Shown here piece by piece: positions 1-9,395 of a DNA stretch of 64,000 nucleotides (position 1 is the first letter of the stretch; each line of letters opens with the position of its first letter). The notes under the pieces were generated by a model, which did not search any database, had not been told where the DNA came from, and was given only the letters and a program-made list of their open reading frames with translations. The DNA comes from Thermoplasmata archaeon. GTDB lineage: Archaea; Thermoplasmatota; DTKX01; JAHFTX01. The DNA is taken from positions 1 through 64,000 of the forward strand of contig JAHFTX010000001.1 in the NCBI GenBank assembly GCA_023265395.1. The letters are read 5' to 3'. Position numbers and translations under genes: made by a program.

Positions 1-276
1 ACGCTGTGATCGATGGACCCATCCCCCCGCTAGAGGCGGCCGGGGTAGAGCACATCCACATATGAAGCTGGCGGATGGGATGCTACTGGGTCAGTGGGGA
101 ATCCTCGCTCCTTACTATCAGACGAGATAATCACGCCGTCATCCAGCGTTGGCGCGGTTCGCCCCTCCATCCCCATAGGTGTCCTATGGTAGGCAGAGGG
201 TGGCATCTCGCCCGAGGTGCCCCGCAGACGCAATCTGCTGGCCCATCGCCGCCGAAAGTGGGAATCACCCACGGTC

Positions 277-1215
277 CTACACGGGGGTCTGCTGCGGCAG
301 CAGCGGCGGCACGACGCCGCTCTTGTGGATCTGCGCGATCTTCTCCGTGAGCTTGGTGGTCTTGACCGCGTTGAGCTTGAACCCCAGTTGCTCCTTTAGG
401 TCAAGCCCAAAGGCCCAGCCCAGCAGCTGTGGCAGGTAGAGCACCGGCAGGTCGAAGTCGATCCCCCGTTGCTTGCCGATGAACTGCTGGTACTCATCGT
501 ACATGATGCCGCAGAACTGGCACTGGGTGATCATCCCGTCGGCCTTGACGTTGTGGATCTTCTCGAGCTTGGAGCCACTCAGGCGCACGGCGGTCGGCTC
601 ATCGATCGCCAGCACCGCCGCCCCGCAGCAGGACATCCGTTGCTGGAAGTCGAGGCTGACCGCCCCCGTGGCGTTGATCAGGTCATCGAGGGTGTGGGGG
701 TGGGCAGGGTCGTCGAAGCCGTCGAAGACGCTCTCGGGCTTGAGGTAATGGCAGCCGTAGTCAGCCCCAAAGGAGAGCCCATCGAGGGGCGTCGTCACCA
801 GGGAGGCGACCTTCTTGGCCCCGATGTCCTCGTAGATCACTCGGGTGAAGTGGCGCACGGTCGTCTTGCCCTTGTACTCGAGGTCGAAGGCCTTGAGCTG
901 CTCGTTGATGGTCGCACGGGCCTCGGGGTGGGCCTTGAGGTGTTTGATGGTGTGCCCCAGGGTGGTGCCGCACGTCGAGCAGAGCACGGTCATGTCCATC
1001 CCCTCGCGCTCGGCCACGGCGAGGTTGCGTGCGCTGATGAGCATCTGGGTCGAGCGGTTGAGCGCCTCGGTGGGATACCCGCAACAGGTGAAGGAGTCGA
1101 AGTCGACGAACTCGATGTCGAGGTGGCGCGCGACCGCGCGGCTGCTCATCTCGTAGTTGAGCGCACGCGCGGGTGTGGTGCAGCCCAGAAAGAGTGCGAA
1201 ACGCCGGTCACCCAT
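277..1215 (-). CDS. CCG-domain subunit of succinate dehydrogenase/fumarate reductase (SdhE/TfrB-C/HdrB-like)
   Basis: A 312-residue protein with two cysteine-rich CCG domains: TCCGYPTEA with CSTCG in the first half, and SCCGAAV with CQFCG in the second. These motifs resemble HdrB of heterodisulfide reductase and the C-terminal half of methanogen thiol:fumarate reductase TfrB, where they bind a special 4Fe-4S cluster. The start overlaps the sdhB stop, so the two are translationally coupled. In this family it replaces the haem-binding membrane anchor and passes electrons to or from a quinone or thiol acceptor; which acceptor is used here cannot be read from the sequence. No transmembrane segment is visible. 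It is the last gene of the operon. Confidence 0.85.
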   Translation of the reverse strand: MGDRRFALFLGCTTPARALNYEMSSRAVARHLDIEFVDFDSFTCCGYPTEALNRSTQMLISARNLAVAEREGMDMTVLCSTCGTTLGHTIKHLKAHPEARATINEQLKAFDLEYKGKTTVRHFTRVIYEDIGAKKVASLVTTPLDGLSFGADYGCHYLKPESVFDGFDDPAHPHTLDDLINATGAVSLDFQQRMSCCGAAVLAIDEPTAVRLSGSKLEKIHNVKADGMITQCQFCGIMYDEYQQFIGKQRGIDFDLPVLYLPQLLGWAFGLDLKEQLGFKLNAVKTTKLTEKIAQIHKSGVVPPLLPQQTPV

Positions 1216-2165
1216 CAGGAATCCCCTCCCTTGGGGGTCGTTGGTGCGGGCGCGCCTTCGAGCAACGCGGGCTTGGCCGCCTGGACCAGGCCGGTGAGCT
1301 TGAGGATCCGTCGCATGTCGGCGTTGTTGTGGGTGCGCTCCGGGAGCCCGCGCTTGGTGCGCATCTTGTTCTCGAACTCACCGACCTCGTAGAGGTTGGC
1401 CTGCTTCCAGAGCAGGTCGACCGCTGCGGTGAACCCTTGCGCGCCCTGGCCCGACATCGTCGCGAGGTTCTTGAGGCCGTCCATCGCCTCGATGGTCCGC
1501 ACCCCCTGGGGGCAGTGGTCCTGGCAGTTCTGGCAGATGACGCACAGCCACATGCCATCCCCCTCGCTGTCGGCCAGCTCGATGGCGCGATCGGTGCCCA
1601 TGCGGTCCCGCGGGTCGATGGCGAAGCGGTAGGCCTTCGTCAACGCCGCAGGTCCGGTGAAGTTGCGATTGACGCGGATCGCCTCGCAGTCGCTGTAGCA
1701 GGCGCCGCAGAACATGCAGTCCGCCAGGCTCTTGAGCGAATCGACGACCTCCGGGGTCATGCGATTGTAGGGCTTGGCCGCGTCGGCACTGTAGCGCTCG
1801 GCCAGATAGGGGCGCACGGCGTGGATCTTGTCCCAGAAGAACCGCAGGTCCACCACCAGGTCCTTGATGATGGTGAAGTTCCCCATCGGCTCGATCACGA
1901 GCTTGCCCTTGATGTAGGCGTCCTGCACCTGGGTCTTGCAGACCATGATCGTGACGCCGTTGACCTTCATCGCACAGGACCCGCAGATGGCGCTGCGGCA
2001 GCTGCGCCGGAACGTCAGGGAGCCATCCTGTTGGTCCTTGATGGCGTGGAGGAGGTCGAGGATGGTGGTCCCGTCGGGGACGTCGATGCGGTAGTCGACG
2101 TAATGGGGCCGTTCATCGGTCTCGGGGTTGAACCGCTGGATCGTGCACGTGGCTTCCATCGTCAT
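1215..2165 (-). CDS. sdhB: Succinate dehydrogenase/fumarate reductase iron-sulfur subunit
   Basis: A 316-residue iron-sulfur subunit. The N-terminal ferredoxin domain carries the 2Fe-2S ligand pattern (SCRSAICGSC with a later MVCK). The C-terminal domain has two CxxCxxCxxxC motifs, CMFCGACYSDC and CVICQNCQDHCP. In canonical SdhB one cluster is 3Fe-4S; the pattern here looks able to hold two 4Fe-4S clusters, as in type E and Tfr enzymes. It carries electrons from the FAD in SdhA to the CCG subunit downstream. It lies 16 nt after sdhA and overlaps the next gene by one base. Confidence 0.92.
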   Translation of the reverse strand: MTMEATCTIQRFNPETDERPHYVDYRIDVPDGTTILDLLHAIKDQQDGSLTFRRSCRSAICGSCAMKVNGVTIMVCKTQVQDAYIKGKLVIEPMGNFTIIKDLVVDLRFFWDKIHAVRPYLAERYSADAAKPYNRMTPEVVDSLKSLADCMFCGACYSDCEAIRVNRNFTGPAALTKAYRFAIDPRDRMGTDRAIELADSEGDGMWLCVICQNCQDHCPQGVRTIEAMDGLKNLATMSGQGAQGFTAAVDLLWKQANLYEVGEFENKMRTKRGLPERTHNNADMRRILKLTGLVQAAKPALLEGAPAPTTPKGGDS

Positions 2166-2181
2166 CTCCTCTCGAGGGTCC

Positions 2182-3858
2182 TCAGTACTTGCGCTCCGAG
2201 GGCTTGAACTCGGTCAAGGTGACCTCCCCATCCTTCCACAGCGGCCCATCGGAGCCTGCGAAGACGAGGCTGTGGCGGAGCCAGTTGTCGTCGTCGCGTT
2301 TGAGGAAGTCGGTGCGGAAGTGGGCACCACGGCTCTCGGTGCGCCGCAAGGCCCCCTTGGCGATCAGTTCGGCGCCCAGGAGCAGGTTCTGCAGCTCCAA
2401 GGCCCCCACGAGGTCGGTGTTGAAGATCATCGACTTGTCCATCACGACCATGTCCTGGGCCTTGCGCTGCAGCGCCTCGATGGCGAGGACGGCCCTCTGC
2501 AGGTCGGGTCCGTTGCGGAACACCCCGACCAGGTCGGTTAGGGTCCGTTGCAGCTCGGTGCGCAGCTCGCCGATGTTGGTGCCCGTGGTCCGTTCCATGA
2601 GCGTCTGGATCCGGGCGACCTCCTGGTCGTACTGTCCGTTGGGGAAGCCGAGCAGCTCCCGCCCCTGCACGAAGCGTGCAGCGGCGATCCCGGCGCGGCG
2701 ACCGAAGACCTGGGTGTCGAGGAGTGAGTTGCCCCCGAGGCGGTTGGCGCCGTGGATCGAGATGCAACTGACCTCCCCGGCGGCGAAGAGGCCCTGAAGG
2801 TAGGTGGAGGCACCCCAGACATCGACGGGCACCCCACCCATGAAGTAGTGGGCGGTCGGCTGGATCGGAATCGGGTCCTTGATGCAGTCGATCCCCAGGT
2901 AGTCGCGGCAGAGACTGTGGACCTGCGGCAGCCGGTCCATGATCCGCTCCTTGCCCAGATGGCGCAGGTCGAGGTAGACCGCCTGCTCGCCGCGCACACC
3001 GCGACCCTCCCGGATCTCCGTCCAGATCGAGCGGCTGACCAGGTCTCGCGGACCCAGCTCGATCTTCGTCGGGGCGTACGTCATCATGAAGCGCTCACCC
3101 TCGCCGTTGAGGAGGAACCCTCCCTCCCCGCGGCATCCTTCGGTCACCAGGATGCCATGGCCGTACAGACCGGTGGGATGGAACTGGACGAACTCGACAT
3201 CCTCCAGCGGGGAGCCAGCGCGGTAGGCCATCGCCCGCCCATCGCCCGTGCAGGCGTGGGCGTTGGAGGTGACGCGGTACATACGCCCGGTGCCGCCCGT
3301 GGCCAACACCACGGCCTTGGCGCGGATGGCGTGGATCTTGCCGGTGGTCAACTCGTAGGCGACGACGCCACGGACGCTTCCCTCCTCGACGATGAGCTTG
3401 GTGACGACCCACTCCTCGTAGACGCGGACCCGATGGCGGAGCACCTGTTCGTAGAGGGTCTGCAGCAGCAGGAAGCCGGTCTTGTCCGAGGCGTAGCAGC
3501 AGCGGTGGAAGTTCATGCCGCCGAACGGGCGCTGCGCGATGCTGCCGTCGGAGGTGCGCGAGAATACCACACCCCAGCGCTCGAGCTCGTAGATGCGCTC
3601 GGGCGCCTCCTCGGTGAACACCTGCGCCTTGTCCTGGTCGCCGAGGAAGTCGCCACCCTTGACGGTGTCGAACCAGTGGTCCTTCCAGCTGTCCTTGGGG
3701 TTGATCGCGGCATTGATCCCTCCCTGTGCGCCGCCCGAGTGCGAGCGCACCGGGTGGACCTTGGTGAAGACCGCAGTGTCGGCGACCTTTGCCGATTCGA
3801 TGGCCGCGCGCATGCCGGCCAGACCGGCGCCGACGATGACGACGTCGTGGGTGATCAC
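2182..3858 (-). CDS. sdhA: Succinate dehydrogenase/fumarate reductase flavoprotein subunit
   Basis: A 558-residue flavoprotein that interconverts succinate and fumarate. Visible motifs are the N-terminal dinucleotide fold [13 protein letters not shown], the covalent-FAD histidine region [12 protein letters not shown], the substrate motif [11 protein letters not shown] followed by TEGCRGEGG, and the [14 protein letters not shown] loop. The start is GTG at 3858, about 70 nt inside a clear TATA element. It heads the sdhA-sdhB-CCG operon. No membrane anchor gene follows, so attachment would have to come through the CCG subunit or a gene encoded elsewhere. In vivo direction (respiration or fumarate reduction) is not decidable here. 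Confidence 0.95.
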   Translation of the reverse strand: MITHDVVIVGAGLAGMRAAIESAKVADTAVFTKVHPVRSHSGGAQGGINAAINPKDSWKDHWFDTVKGGDFLGDQDKAQVFTEEAPERIYELERWGVVFSRTSDGSIAQRPFGGMNFHRCCYASDKTGFLLLQTLYEQVLRHRVRVYEEWVVTKLIVEEGSVRGVVAYELTTGKIHAIRAKAVVLATGGTGRMYRVTSNAHACTGDGRAMAYRAGSPLEDVEFVQFHPTGLYGHGILVTEGCRGEGGFLLNGEGERFMMTYAPTKIELGPRDLVSRSIWTEIREGRGVRGEQAVYLDLRHLGKERIMDRLPQVHSLCRDYLGIDCIKDPIPIQPTAHYFMGGVPVDVWGASTYLQGLFAAGEVSCISIHGANRLGGNSLLDTQVFGRRAGIAAARFVQGRELLGFPNGQYDQEVARIQTLMERTTGTNIGELRTELQRTLTDLVGVFRNGPDLQRAVLAIEALQRKAQDMVVMDKSMIFNTDLVGALELQNLLLGAELIAKGALRRTESRGAHFRTDFLKRDDDNWLRHSLVFAGSDGPLWKDGEVTLTEFKPSERKY

Positions 3859-3924
3859 GTGAGTTCCCCTGCCCGGCTGCGGTGGGCCCTAGCGGACCCT
3901 TCCGATTGCCGGGGAACTCGGACG

Positions 3925-3938
3925 GGTTATATAACGGG
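3925..3938 (-). promoter_or_regulatory. TATA box of the sdh operon
   Basis: The palindromic element GTTATATAAC stands out in GC-rich sequence. On the minus strand it would place the transcript start near 3905, giving an untranslated leader of roughly 45 nt before sdhA. The next gene to the right is also on the minus strand and ends at 4024, so this promoter most likely serves sdh only. Confidence 0.65.
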
Positions 3939-4023
3939 TCTGGACGCGCCCCAGTGAGCACGAGAGCGGACAACGATTCTGGTGGATGGTCGGCCCGCGT
4001 CTCGCCGAGGCTCGGTGCGAAGC

Positions 4024-5061
4024 TCACCGCTGTGGGCGCGGGGTGCCGTCCTTGGCGCGCGTTGCCACCCACTGTCGACGCACCTGTTGCCAGCTGTCCT
4101 TGCGGCCTTCGGCGCGCTGCCGGTCCTTGTGGATCTGTTCGAGGAGCTGCACCGCCTCCCCCGCCATCCGCCCCTTGGGCGCCAGCGCGACCGCCTGCTG
4201 GACGTAGTACTCGGCGTAGCTGATGTTGCCGACGCTCCGGCAATCGGCTGCCCGTTGGAGCAAGCGCGCGACCTGTCGTTCCACCTGCGGGTCATCCTCG
4301 GCCTGCTCCGGCGGGGAACCTCCCGCCCTCGATTGCGCGGTGGTGCCGGCTCCTGCATCGGGGGGAATCGGCTGCGACGAGGTCCCGGCGAGTGGTGACG
4401 GCACCGCAGGCGTGCTCGGCTGGGGGGTGGCGACCCCATTCGAGAAGGGCACGGCCCGCTCCCGTGCGGGGGCGTCGGCTTCCTCGTCCTCGACGTCGAG
4501 CTCGATGACGCTGGGTCGCTCGGCGTCACCGAGGGCATCGAGCAGCTTCTCCTCGACGAGCGCATCACCCTCGAGCAGGTCATCCCGTTGGGCCGCGCGG
4601 GCCTTGTCGGCGGCAGCGCCGCTGTGGGTGTAGACCTCCTCGAGTCGCAGCCGCCGCCCCGGCGTGCCCTGGCGGAGGGGCCCGGCGAGGAGTTCGGCCT
4701 TGGGCACGGGGGCGAAGGAGCCGAGCCCTCGCCCGCCCGACCGTGGCGGCGGTGCCGCTGCCGGGCGTGCCGGTGGTGCGCGACGGACACCGAAGCGGTC
4801 GAAGACGCTGCGTCCGCTGCCCGGCGGCGCCGCGGACTCCTCTTGGCGTTCGGGGAGGGCGGATGGCCGATGGAGGCGAAGGGCTTCCTTGTGGGCAGGC
4901 GCGACCTTGGGCGGCCGCTCTGCCGCCTGGTCCTGCGCGATCAGTTCCTCGAAGTAGTGGGACGCGGTGGTCGGGGGGGGTGTCGGAGCGCCGGACGTCG
5001 CAGCGGTGCGCTTGGCCAGATAGTCGGAGAGCAGTCGGTCCCTCGAAGACGGCTCGGCCAT
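4024..5061 (-). CDS. Conserved-looking hypothetical protein, disordered with a helical C-terminus
   Basis: No family recognised. The 345-residue protein starts MAEPSSRDRLLSDYLAKR. Its first two thirds are rich in Pro, Ala, Arg and Glu and probably disordered. From about residue 265 there is a helical segment (VERQVARLLQRAADCRS, then YAEYYVQQAVALAPKG) that reads like one or two TPR-type helical hairpins. There is no signal peptide or membrane segment. A TATA-like element 25 nt before the ATG supports this start and leaderless transcription. It stands between sdh and a metalloprotease-like gene, with no evident functional link. Confidence 0.7.
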   Translation of the reverse strand: MAEPSSRDRLLSDYLAKRTAATSGAPTPPPTTASHYFEELIAQDQAAERPPKVAPAHKEALRLHRPSALPERQEESAAPPGSGRSVFDRFGVRRAPPARPAAAPPPRSGGRGLGSFAPVPKAELLAGPLRQGTPGRRLRLEEVYTHSGAAADKARAAQRDDLLEGDALVEEKLLDALGDAERPSVIELDVEDEEADAPARERAVPFSNGVATPQPSTPAVPSPLAGTSSQPIPPDAGAGTTAQSRAGGSPPEQAEDDPQVERQVARLLQRAADCRSVGNISYAEYYVQQAVALAPKGRMAGEAVQLLEQIHKDRQRAEGRKDSWQQVRRQWVATRAKDGTPRPQR

Positions 5062-5082
5062 CGTCCCGCGATGGCAGTGGCG

Positions 5083-5089
5083 CTATTTG
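5083..5089 (-). promoter_or_regulatory. TATA-like element for the 4024-5061 gene
   Basis: CAAATAG on the minus strand is centred about 25 nt before the ATG at 5061, the spacing expected for leaderless archaeal transcription. Confidence 0.4.
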
Positions 5090-5122
5090 AGGAGTCGCAC
5101 CCGAGGGAGCAGTCGCGGCACA

Positions 5123-5725
5123 TCAGCGGATGTAGGTGGTCCCACTGCGGTCGAAATCCCGGACCAGCCGCAAGTCGAGCGCCCGGGGCTTCCAGGCTTG
5201 GTGCGGGAAGACGATCTTTGGGAAGAACCGCTGCATGTCCTCGGTCATGGCGTGGATGAGATGGTCAGGCCGAAAGAGCCGCGCGCAGATGTGGCGGACC
5301 TCGATGCGGCACTGGGCCTCATCGGTGACACCCAGTGCATGAACGTACTCGTGCAGCAGGACATGGAACGCGTAGAGCGGCCAGAGCGCTGGGTCGGTCT
5401 GGCGCACACGCTCCATCGGGACCTCGTTCATGACGATGATGTTGGACGCGACGGGGTAGAAGGCGCCGAACCATCCCTGGGGATGGTTGCCGAGGTCGGC
5501 CAGGGCGAGCATCAACCCACCCCGGGAGCGGCCGGTGGTGAGGGTCGCAGCCTCCTTGACGAGCTCGTAGACCGAGCCTAGGTCGCGGCACCCCTCGAGC
5601 CGCTGTGCGAAGGTGTCCGCGGTATCCAGCGGACCGAGGGGCAGTCGGACGAGGGTGGACGGGGAGAGGCGACTAAGATCGATCGGAGCGGCAAGGGGCG
5701 TGGTGCTCCTTCGGGCGTGGGCCAT
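5123..5725 (-). CDS. Putative zinc metalloprotease (HExxH)
   Basis: A 200-residue protein with the zinc-protease signature HVLLHEYVHALG, preceded by a hydrophobic strand (ASNIIVMNEVP) and followed by a possible third ligand in VRHICARLF. The frame is open further upstream to 5821, but the ATG at 5725 is chosen because a TATA-like GATTATCC is centred about 25 nt before it. No signal peptide or membrane helix is seen, so it is probably cytoplasmic. I cannot assign a named peptidase family; substrate unknown. Confidence 0.7.
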   Translation of the reverse strand: MAHARRSTTPLAAPIDLSRLSPSTLVRLPLGPLDTADTFAQRLEGCRDLGSVYELVKEAATLTTGRSRGGLMLALADLGNHPQGWFGAFYPVASNIIVMNEVPMERVRQTDPALWPLYAFHVLLHEYVHALGVTDEAQCRIEVRHICARLFRPDHLIHAMTEDMQRFFPKIVFPHQAWKPRALDLRLVRDFDRSGTTYIR

Positions 5726-5746
5726 GGGTGGCAGAGGGGCCGGGGG

Positions 5747-5753
5747 GATAATC
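5747..5753 (-). promoter_or_regulatory. TATA-like element for the HExxH protein gene
   Basis: GATTATC on the minus strand is centred 25 nt before the ATG at 5725 and fits a leaderless transcript. Confidence 0.4.
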
Positions 5754-5777
5754 AGGACCAGGCTTGGCGACGGTCGG

Positions 5778-6560
5778 TCACGCCTTGGGGCTCCCGCGGT
5801 CCGTCGGGGGTTCGGCTCCAAACAGCGGTCCCTCCAGCTTGAGCAGCAGCTCGACCGCTTGCTCGGTGAGGCGTCCGCGCGAGTGGATCATCGCGCGGTC
5901 ACCCGAGGGGTCGTCCACCATGCCCAGACGAAGCCTGATGGACGGGATGTCCAGCACCCGCGCGCAGCGGAACCAGCCGAGCCGGGCTGGTCCTACTTCC
6001 GTGCAGGGGTGTGGGCATGCCTCCTTGACCCTCCGCCATCGAGCATCACCAACACCGGTCGTGACCCCGGCAGCATGGACGTAGACGCCCCTCCAACGCA
6101 ACCGGTAGACCAGCAGCGAAGCCCCAAAGGCAGAGAAGGCCCCCGCGAGAACTCCACACTCCGACAAGATGTCGGCCTTCCCGAGGATTGCCTCGGCCAA
6201 CATCCCACCGGTCATCTGGTCGACGAAGACGACCCCCAGGAAGACCGTACCGGGCAGATTCAGCCACACCAACCTGGGCTGGTACATGGGGAACCACCCC
6301 ATCTGCATCAGCGCTGCATCGAAGCGGGGGACCAGCGTCGGACCCATGGAGCTCCAGTTGCCGATCCCTGCTGCGCCACGCTCCAAGGGGTGCGGGGTAG
6401 CCATCGAGGGGGGGAGTTCCGACTCCTTGGCAGGTCGCTGCTTGTGCGCCTCACGCAACTTGGCGAGGTCTTCCGTCGAACCTGCCTTGGCCACGGCGCT
6501 CTCATCGGTCAGCGGCAGAAAAGGCCACTGGTCGGCGTCTGAAGACCCTTCGGCGCCCAT
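5778..6560 (-). CDS. Predicted membrane protein of unknown function, two transmembrane segments
   Basis: No family recognised. The 260-residue protein begins MGAEGSSDADQWPFLPL. After a polar N-terminal third it has two hydrophobic stretches, VWLNLPGTVFLGVVFV and GVLAGAFSAFGASLLVY, linked by a short loop, then a soluble C-terminal region of about 100 residues. The frame stays open a further 1.2 kb upstream, but that part is only antisense to nurA. The start at 6560 is set by a TATA element that also serves nurA in the other direction. Function unknown. Confidence 0.65.
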   Translation of the reverse strand: MGAEGSSDADQWPFLPLTDESAVAKAGSTEDLAKLREAHKQRPAKESELPPSMATPHPLERGAAGIGNWSSMGPTLVPRFDAALMQMGWFPMYQPRLVWLNLPGTVFLGVVFVDQMTGGMLAEAILGKADILSECGVLAGAFSAFGASLLVYRLRWRGVYVHAAGVTTGVGDARWRRVKEACPHPCTEVGPARLGWFRCARVLDIPSIRLRLGMVDDPSGDRAMIHSRGRLTEQAVELLLKLEGPLFGAEPPTDRGSPKA

Positions 6561-6580
6561 GCCCCGCCGTGGGTGCCGCC

Positions 6581-6588
6581 CTTTATCC
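6581..6588. promoter_or_regulatory. Shared bidirectional TATA element
   Basis: CTTTATCC (GGATAAAG on the other strand) is centred at 6584.5. The minus-strand ATG at 6560 and the plus-strand ATG at 6609 are each about 25 nt away, so one element could start two leaderless transcripts, one for the membrane protein and one for the nurA operon. Confidence 0.5.
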
Positions 6589-6608
6589 TCGGCCCGTGGA
6601 ATCCTCCC

Positions 6609-7775
6609 ATGGGGAAGGTCCACTCGATGCTCTCGCCCACTCTGGCTACGATCGCCGCGCAGCTGCCTCGACCGACCTCTCGACTGGGGTTCGGTGAGCC
6701 GCTGCTGGGCGACGTGCGCCACGAGCGGTTCCCGATCACTCCCCTGGGGGTCCATCCCTTCGAATCCGCAGACCCTGAATCGGATCGGCGAGTCGCCGCG
6801 GTCGACGGGGGGAACCTCGAGGTCTGGCACACCCCCAACCTCTCGCTGCACCTGTGCCGCATGGGTCTGGTGATCTTCGCAGGTGGGCAACGGCAGCGCC
6901 ACCGGCGACTTCCACGCCGCTACGAGTTCCTGGCGCTGACCCGGGCCGTGCCTGCCAGCGAAGGACGGCTGGGCCAGATGGACTTCGTCACCCAGATATT
7001 CCCGCTTCGTGAAGGACTCGAGTCCCTCCTCCCCCAGCCGGAGTTCCTGCGTTTCGACAGTCAGGACCGCGAATTGAGCGCCGACTCGAGCGGTGGCGGC
7101 AGAGCCGATATCTCCGCCCTGGGGGGCGTCGCCCGGCGCTTTGCCGAATGGCGGCTGCTCCAACAGGTCGCGCGGCACGAGCTCGACGGGGGCGATCTGC
7201 TGCTGCGCGACGGCACGCTGGCGCCCTTCCTCTCCCACGAGCTGGCCCACATGGGCGCGGCCCTCGAGGTGGCCCAGGAACGCAACATCGACCTCGTCGC
7301 TGTGGCCAAGACCTGTCAGGTGCTGACCACCACGGGCCTGCCGTTGGTCTCGGCGATGACCCACGCCGCCGCAGAAGCGGGAGCCCGGCCGCCGTGGGTC
7401 TACGCCCCCCTGTTGCGGAACCGCAACCCCGACCACCCGGCGGCGGTCGTCGGCGCGCGACTCCACCCTTCGAGCCGCTACACCTTCCGGGTGGAGGTCG
7501 CCAACCGCAGCGAGCACCGACAGGCCCTCTCTCACGAACGGATCGTCGCCGTGCTCTCCCCCTTGGCGGCCGTCAGCGGCGACCTTGCCTTCCCCGGCTA
7601 TCCCTATCCGCTGGTGGTCGCCGACCGAGAGGGGCGGGTCGAGGAGCGGGAGCGTGGACTGGTACGCGCGATGGCGCGCACCCATCTGGTCGGGCATGGG
7701 CAGTGGCAGGAGTTCGAGCCCGACCTGCGCGCCATCGATGCCCACGACCGCCTCGATCGCCAGCCGCTGTTCTGA
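6609..7775 (+). CDS. nurA: NurA 5'-3' nuclease
   Basis: A 388-residue NurA-family nuclease. The acidic catalytic motif [12 protein letters not shown] near residue 60 and a late acidic region ([14 protein letters not shown]) are visible. NurA works with the HerA translocase to resect double-strand breaks after Mre11-Rad50 processing, producing 3' tails for RadA. The upstream in-frame ATG at 6573 lies before the TATA element, so ATG 6609 is chosen; ATG 6627 is an alternative. It is the first gene of nurA-herA-mre11-rad50 and its stop is 7 nt before herA. Confidence 0.88.
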   Translation: MGKVHSMLSPTLATIAAQLPRPTSRLGFGEPLLGDVRHERFPITPLGVHPFESADPESDRRVAAVDGGNLEVWHTPNLSLHLCRMGLVIFAGGQRQRHRRLPRRYEFLALTRAVPASEGRLGQMDFVTQIFPLREGLESLLPQPEFLRFDSQDRELSADSSGGGRADISALGGVARRFAEWRLLQQVARHELDGGDLLLRDGTLAPFLSHELAHMGAALEVAQERNIDLVAVAKTCQVLTTTGLPLVSAMTHAAAEAGARPPWVYAPLLRNRNPDHPAAVVGARLHPSSRYTFRVEVANRSEHRQALSHERIVAVLSPLAAVSGDLAFPGYPYPLVVADREGRVEERERGLVRAMARTHLVGHGQWQEFEPDLRAIDAHDRLDRQPLF

Positions 7776-7782
7776 GGTCACC

Positions 7783-9381
7783 ATGCCCCCGACCGTGTCG
7801 CAGGATCACTCCCCCGCCAGTCGGCTCGAGGTCATCGCCCAGATCATCGGTGGCGAACATGGGCAGATACTGATCCGCCAGAAGGCGGGCGAGAGGATCG
7901 AGCTGGGGGACCTTCTGGTGGCCGACGATCCCACCGATCCCGGCAGCTCGATGCTCTTGCAAGTCCACAACCTGCGCTACGGAAGTCAGGAGAACGACCT
8001 GAACCTGCAGCTGATGAGCGGCATGCAGCTCGAGCTCCACGAGGGTGGGGACTTCCTCGAACCGCAGCTGCGCTCCTACGTCCTGGCCGAGGTCACATCG
8101 TTGCTGGTCATCGAGCGCGGCGCCCAGGGCCACAGCCGCTCGCGCCGCCCCAAGCACCTTCCCAGCTTCTTCCGAGACCTGCGGCGCGTGCGCCCTTCCG
8201 ACCTCGACGTGCTGACCCAGCCCGCTCACCCGGTCTTCTTGGGCTACCTGCGCAGTGGGAGCCGCACCATCCCGCAGGTGCGCGTCGCCATCGACGGGGT
8301 GGACATGTTCACCCACCATGTGCTGGTGCCCGCGACCACGGGCCGGGGCAAGTCGAATCTGATGAAGGTGATGCTCTGGTCGACACTAGGCAAGGACTAC
8401 TGCGGGCTGCTGGTGCTCGACCCCCACGACGAGTACTACGGACGGGAGGGTCATGGCCTCAAGGACCACCCCGACGCTCCGGAGTCGCTGGTCTACTACT
8501 CTCCCGACCCGCCCCGCGGGAGCCCGGCGCTGCGCATCAACCTGCGTCGCATCCGTCCCGACCATCTCCGGGGGATCGTGCCGATGACCGAGGCGCAAGG
8601 GCAGGCCGCCTGGACGCTGTGGCACCACCACCGTGACGCGTGGCTTGCCGCACTGTTGCTGGGGCAGGAGGAGGAGTTCTCCCAGCTGGACATCGGTGGC
8701 GCGACCATCGGGGCGCTGCGGCGCAAGCTCCGTCTGGCCCTGGGAGTGCGCACCAACGAGGGGCAGGTGGTCAGCCGCAACGAAGTGTTCACCACCGAGG
8801 GCGGCGATTCGACCCTCTCGGACATCGTCGAACACCTCCAGAACGGCCGCAAGGTGATCGTCGACACCTCCCGCCTGAGCGATTCGGCCGAACTGCTGAT
8901 CGGCTCGATCGTCGCGGGCGAGGTGTTCCGCAACTACCAGGGCTTCAAGGCGGCCGGCCGCCTGCGCGCGATGCCGGTGATCTCCTTCGTGATCGAGGAG
9001 GCGCCCCGTGTGCTCGGCGGTGGGTCGGAGGAGCCCAACATCTTCGGCACCATCGCCCGCGAGGGACGCAAGTTCCGGATCGGCCTGGTCGCCATCACCC
9101 AGCTGTGCAGCCTCATCCCACGCGAGATCATGGCCAACCTCAACACCAAGGTGATCCTCGGCAACGAGATGGCTGCCGAACGTGAGGCGATCATCAGCAG
9201 CGCCAGCCAAGACCTCACCAGGGACAGCCAGCTCATCGCCGGGCTCGATCGCGGTGAGGCGATCGTCAGCTCGGTGTTCACCAAGTTCGCCATCCCCATC
9301 CAAGTCCCCTTCTTCGACGAGCTGGTGGCGCAGGAGCTCCTGCACCGGCCGCCCAAGCGACCGCCCGCGTTCCTGGGCTAG
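7783..9381 (+). CDS. herA: HerA bipolar DNA translocase
   Basis: A 532-residue FtsK/HerA-family hexameric ATPase. It has an N-terminal HAS-barrel-like domain (about residues 15-110), the Walker A motif TTGRGKS near residues 184-191, and the Walker B strand ISFVIEEAP near residue 400. The ATG at 7783 has a GAGGT ribosome-binding site and lies just after the nurA stop. It pumps DNA for NurA during end resection. Length and order are typical of the archaeal operon. Confidence 0.95.
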   Translation: MPPTVSQDHSPASRLEVIAQIIGGEHGQILIRQKAGERIELGDLLVADDPTDPGSSMLLQVHNLRYGSQENDLNLQLMSGMQLELHEGGDFLEPQLRSYVLAEVTSLLVIERGAQGHSRSRRPKHLPSFFRDLRRVRPSDLDVLTQPAHPVFLGYLRSGSRTIPQVRVAIDGVDMFTHHVLVPATTGRGKSNLMKVMLWSTLGKDYCGLLVLDPHDEYYGREGHGLKDHPDAPESLVYYSPDPPRGSPALRINLRRIRPDHLRGIVPMTEAQGQAAWTLWHHHRDAWLAALLLGQEEEFSQLDIGGATIGALRRKLRLALGVRTNEGQVVSRNEVFTTEGGDSTLSDIVEHLQNGRKVIVDTSRLSDSAELLIGSIVAGEVFRNYQGFKAAGRLRAMPVISFVIEEAPRVLGGGSEEPNIFGTIAREGRKFRIGLVAITQLCSLIPREIMANLNTKVILGNEMAAEREAIISSASQDLTRDSQLIAGLDRGEAIVSSVFTKFAIPIQVPFFDELVAQELLHRPPKRPPAFLG

Positions 9382-9395
9382 CTGGCGTCAGGAGC

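Noticed and set aside
1-276. Several short open frames on both strands at the left edge
   Set aside because: Arg/Pro/Ser-rich translations, no start context, no recognisable motif. I see no supported gene in this stretch.
469-1392. Long plus-strand open frame opposite the CCG subunit and sdhB
   Set aside because: It is the antisense of real genes in GC-rich DNA, with low-complexity Leu/Val/Gly composition and no family similarity.
6561-7784. Upstream extension of the minus-strand membrane-protein frame
   Set aside because: This part is antisense to nurA; the real start is the ATG at 6560 next to the shared TATA element.
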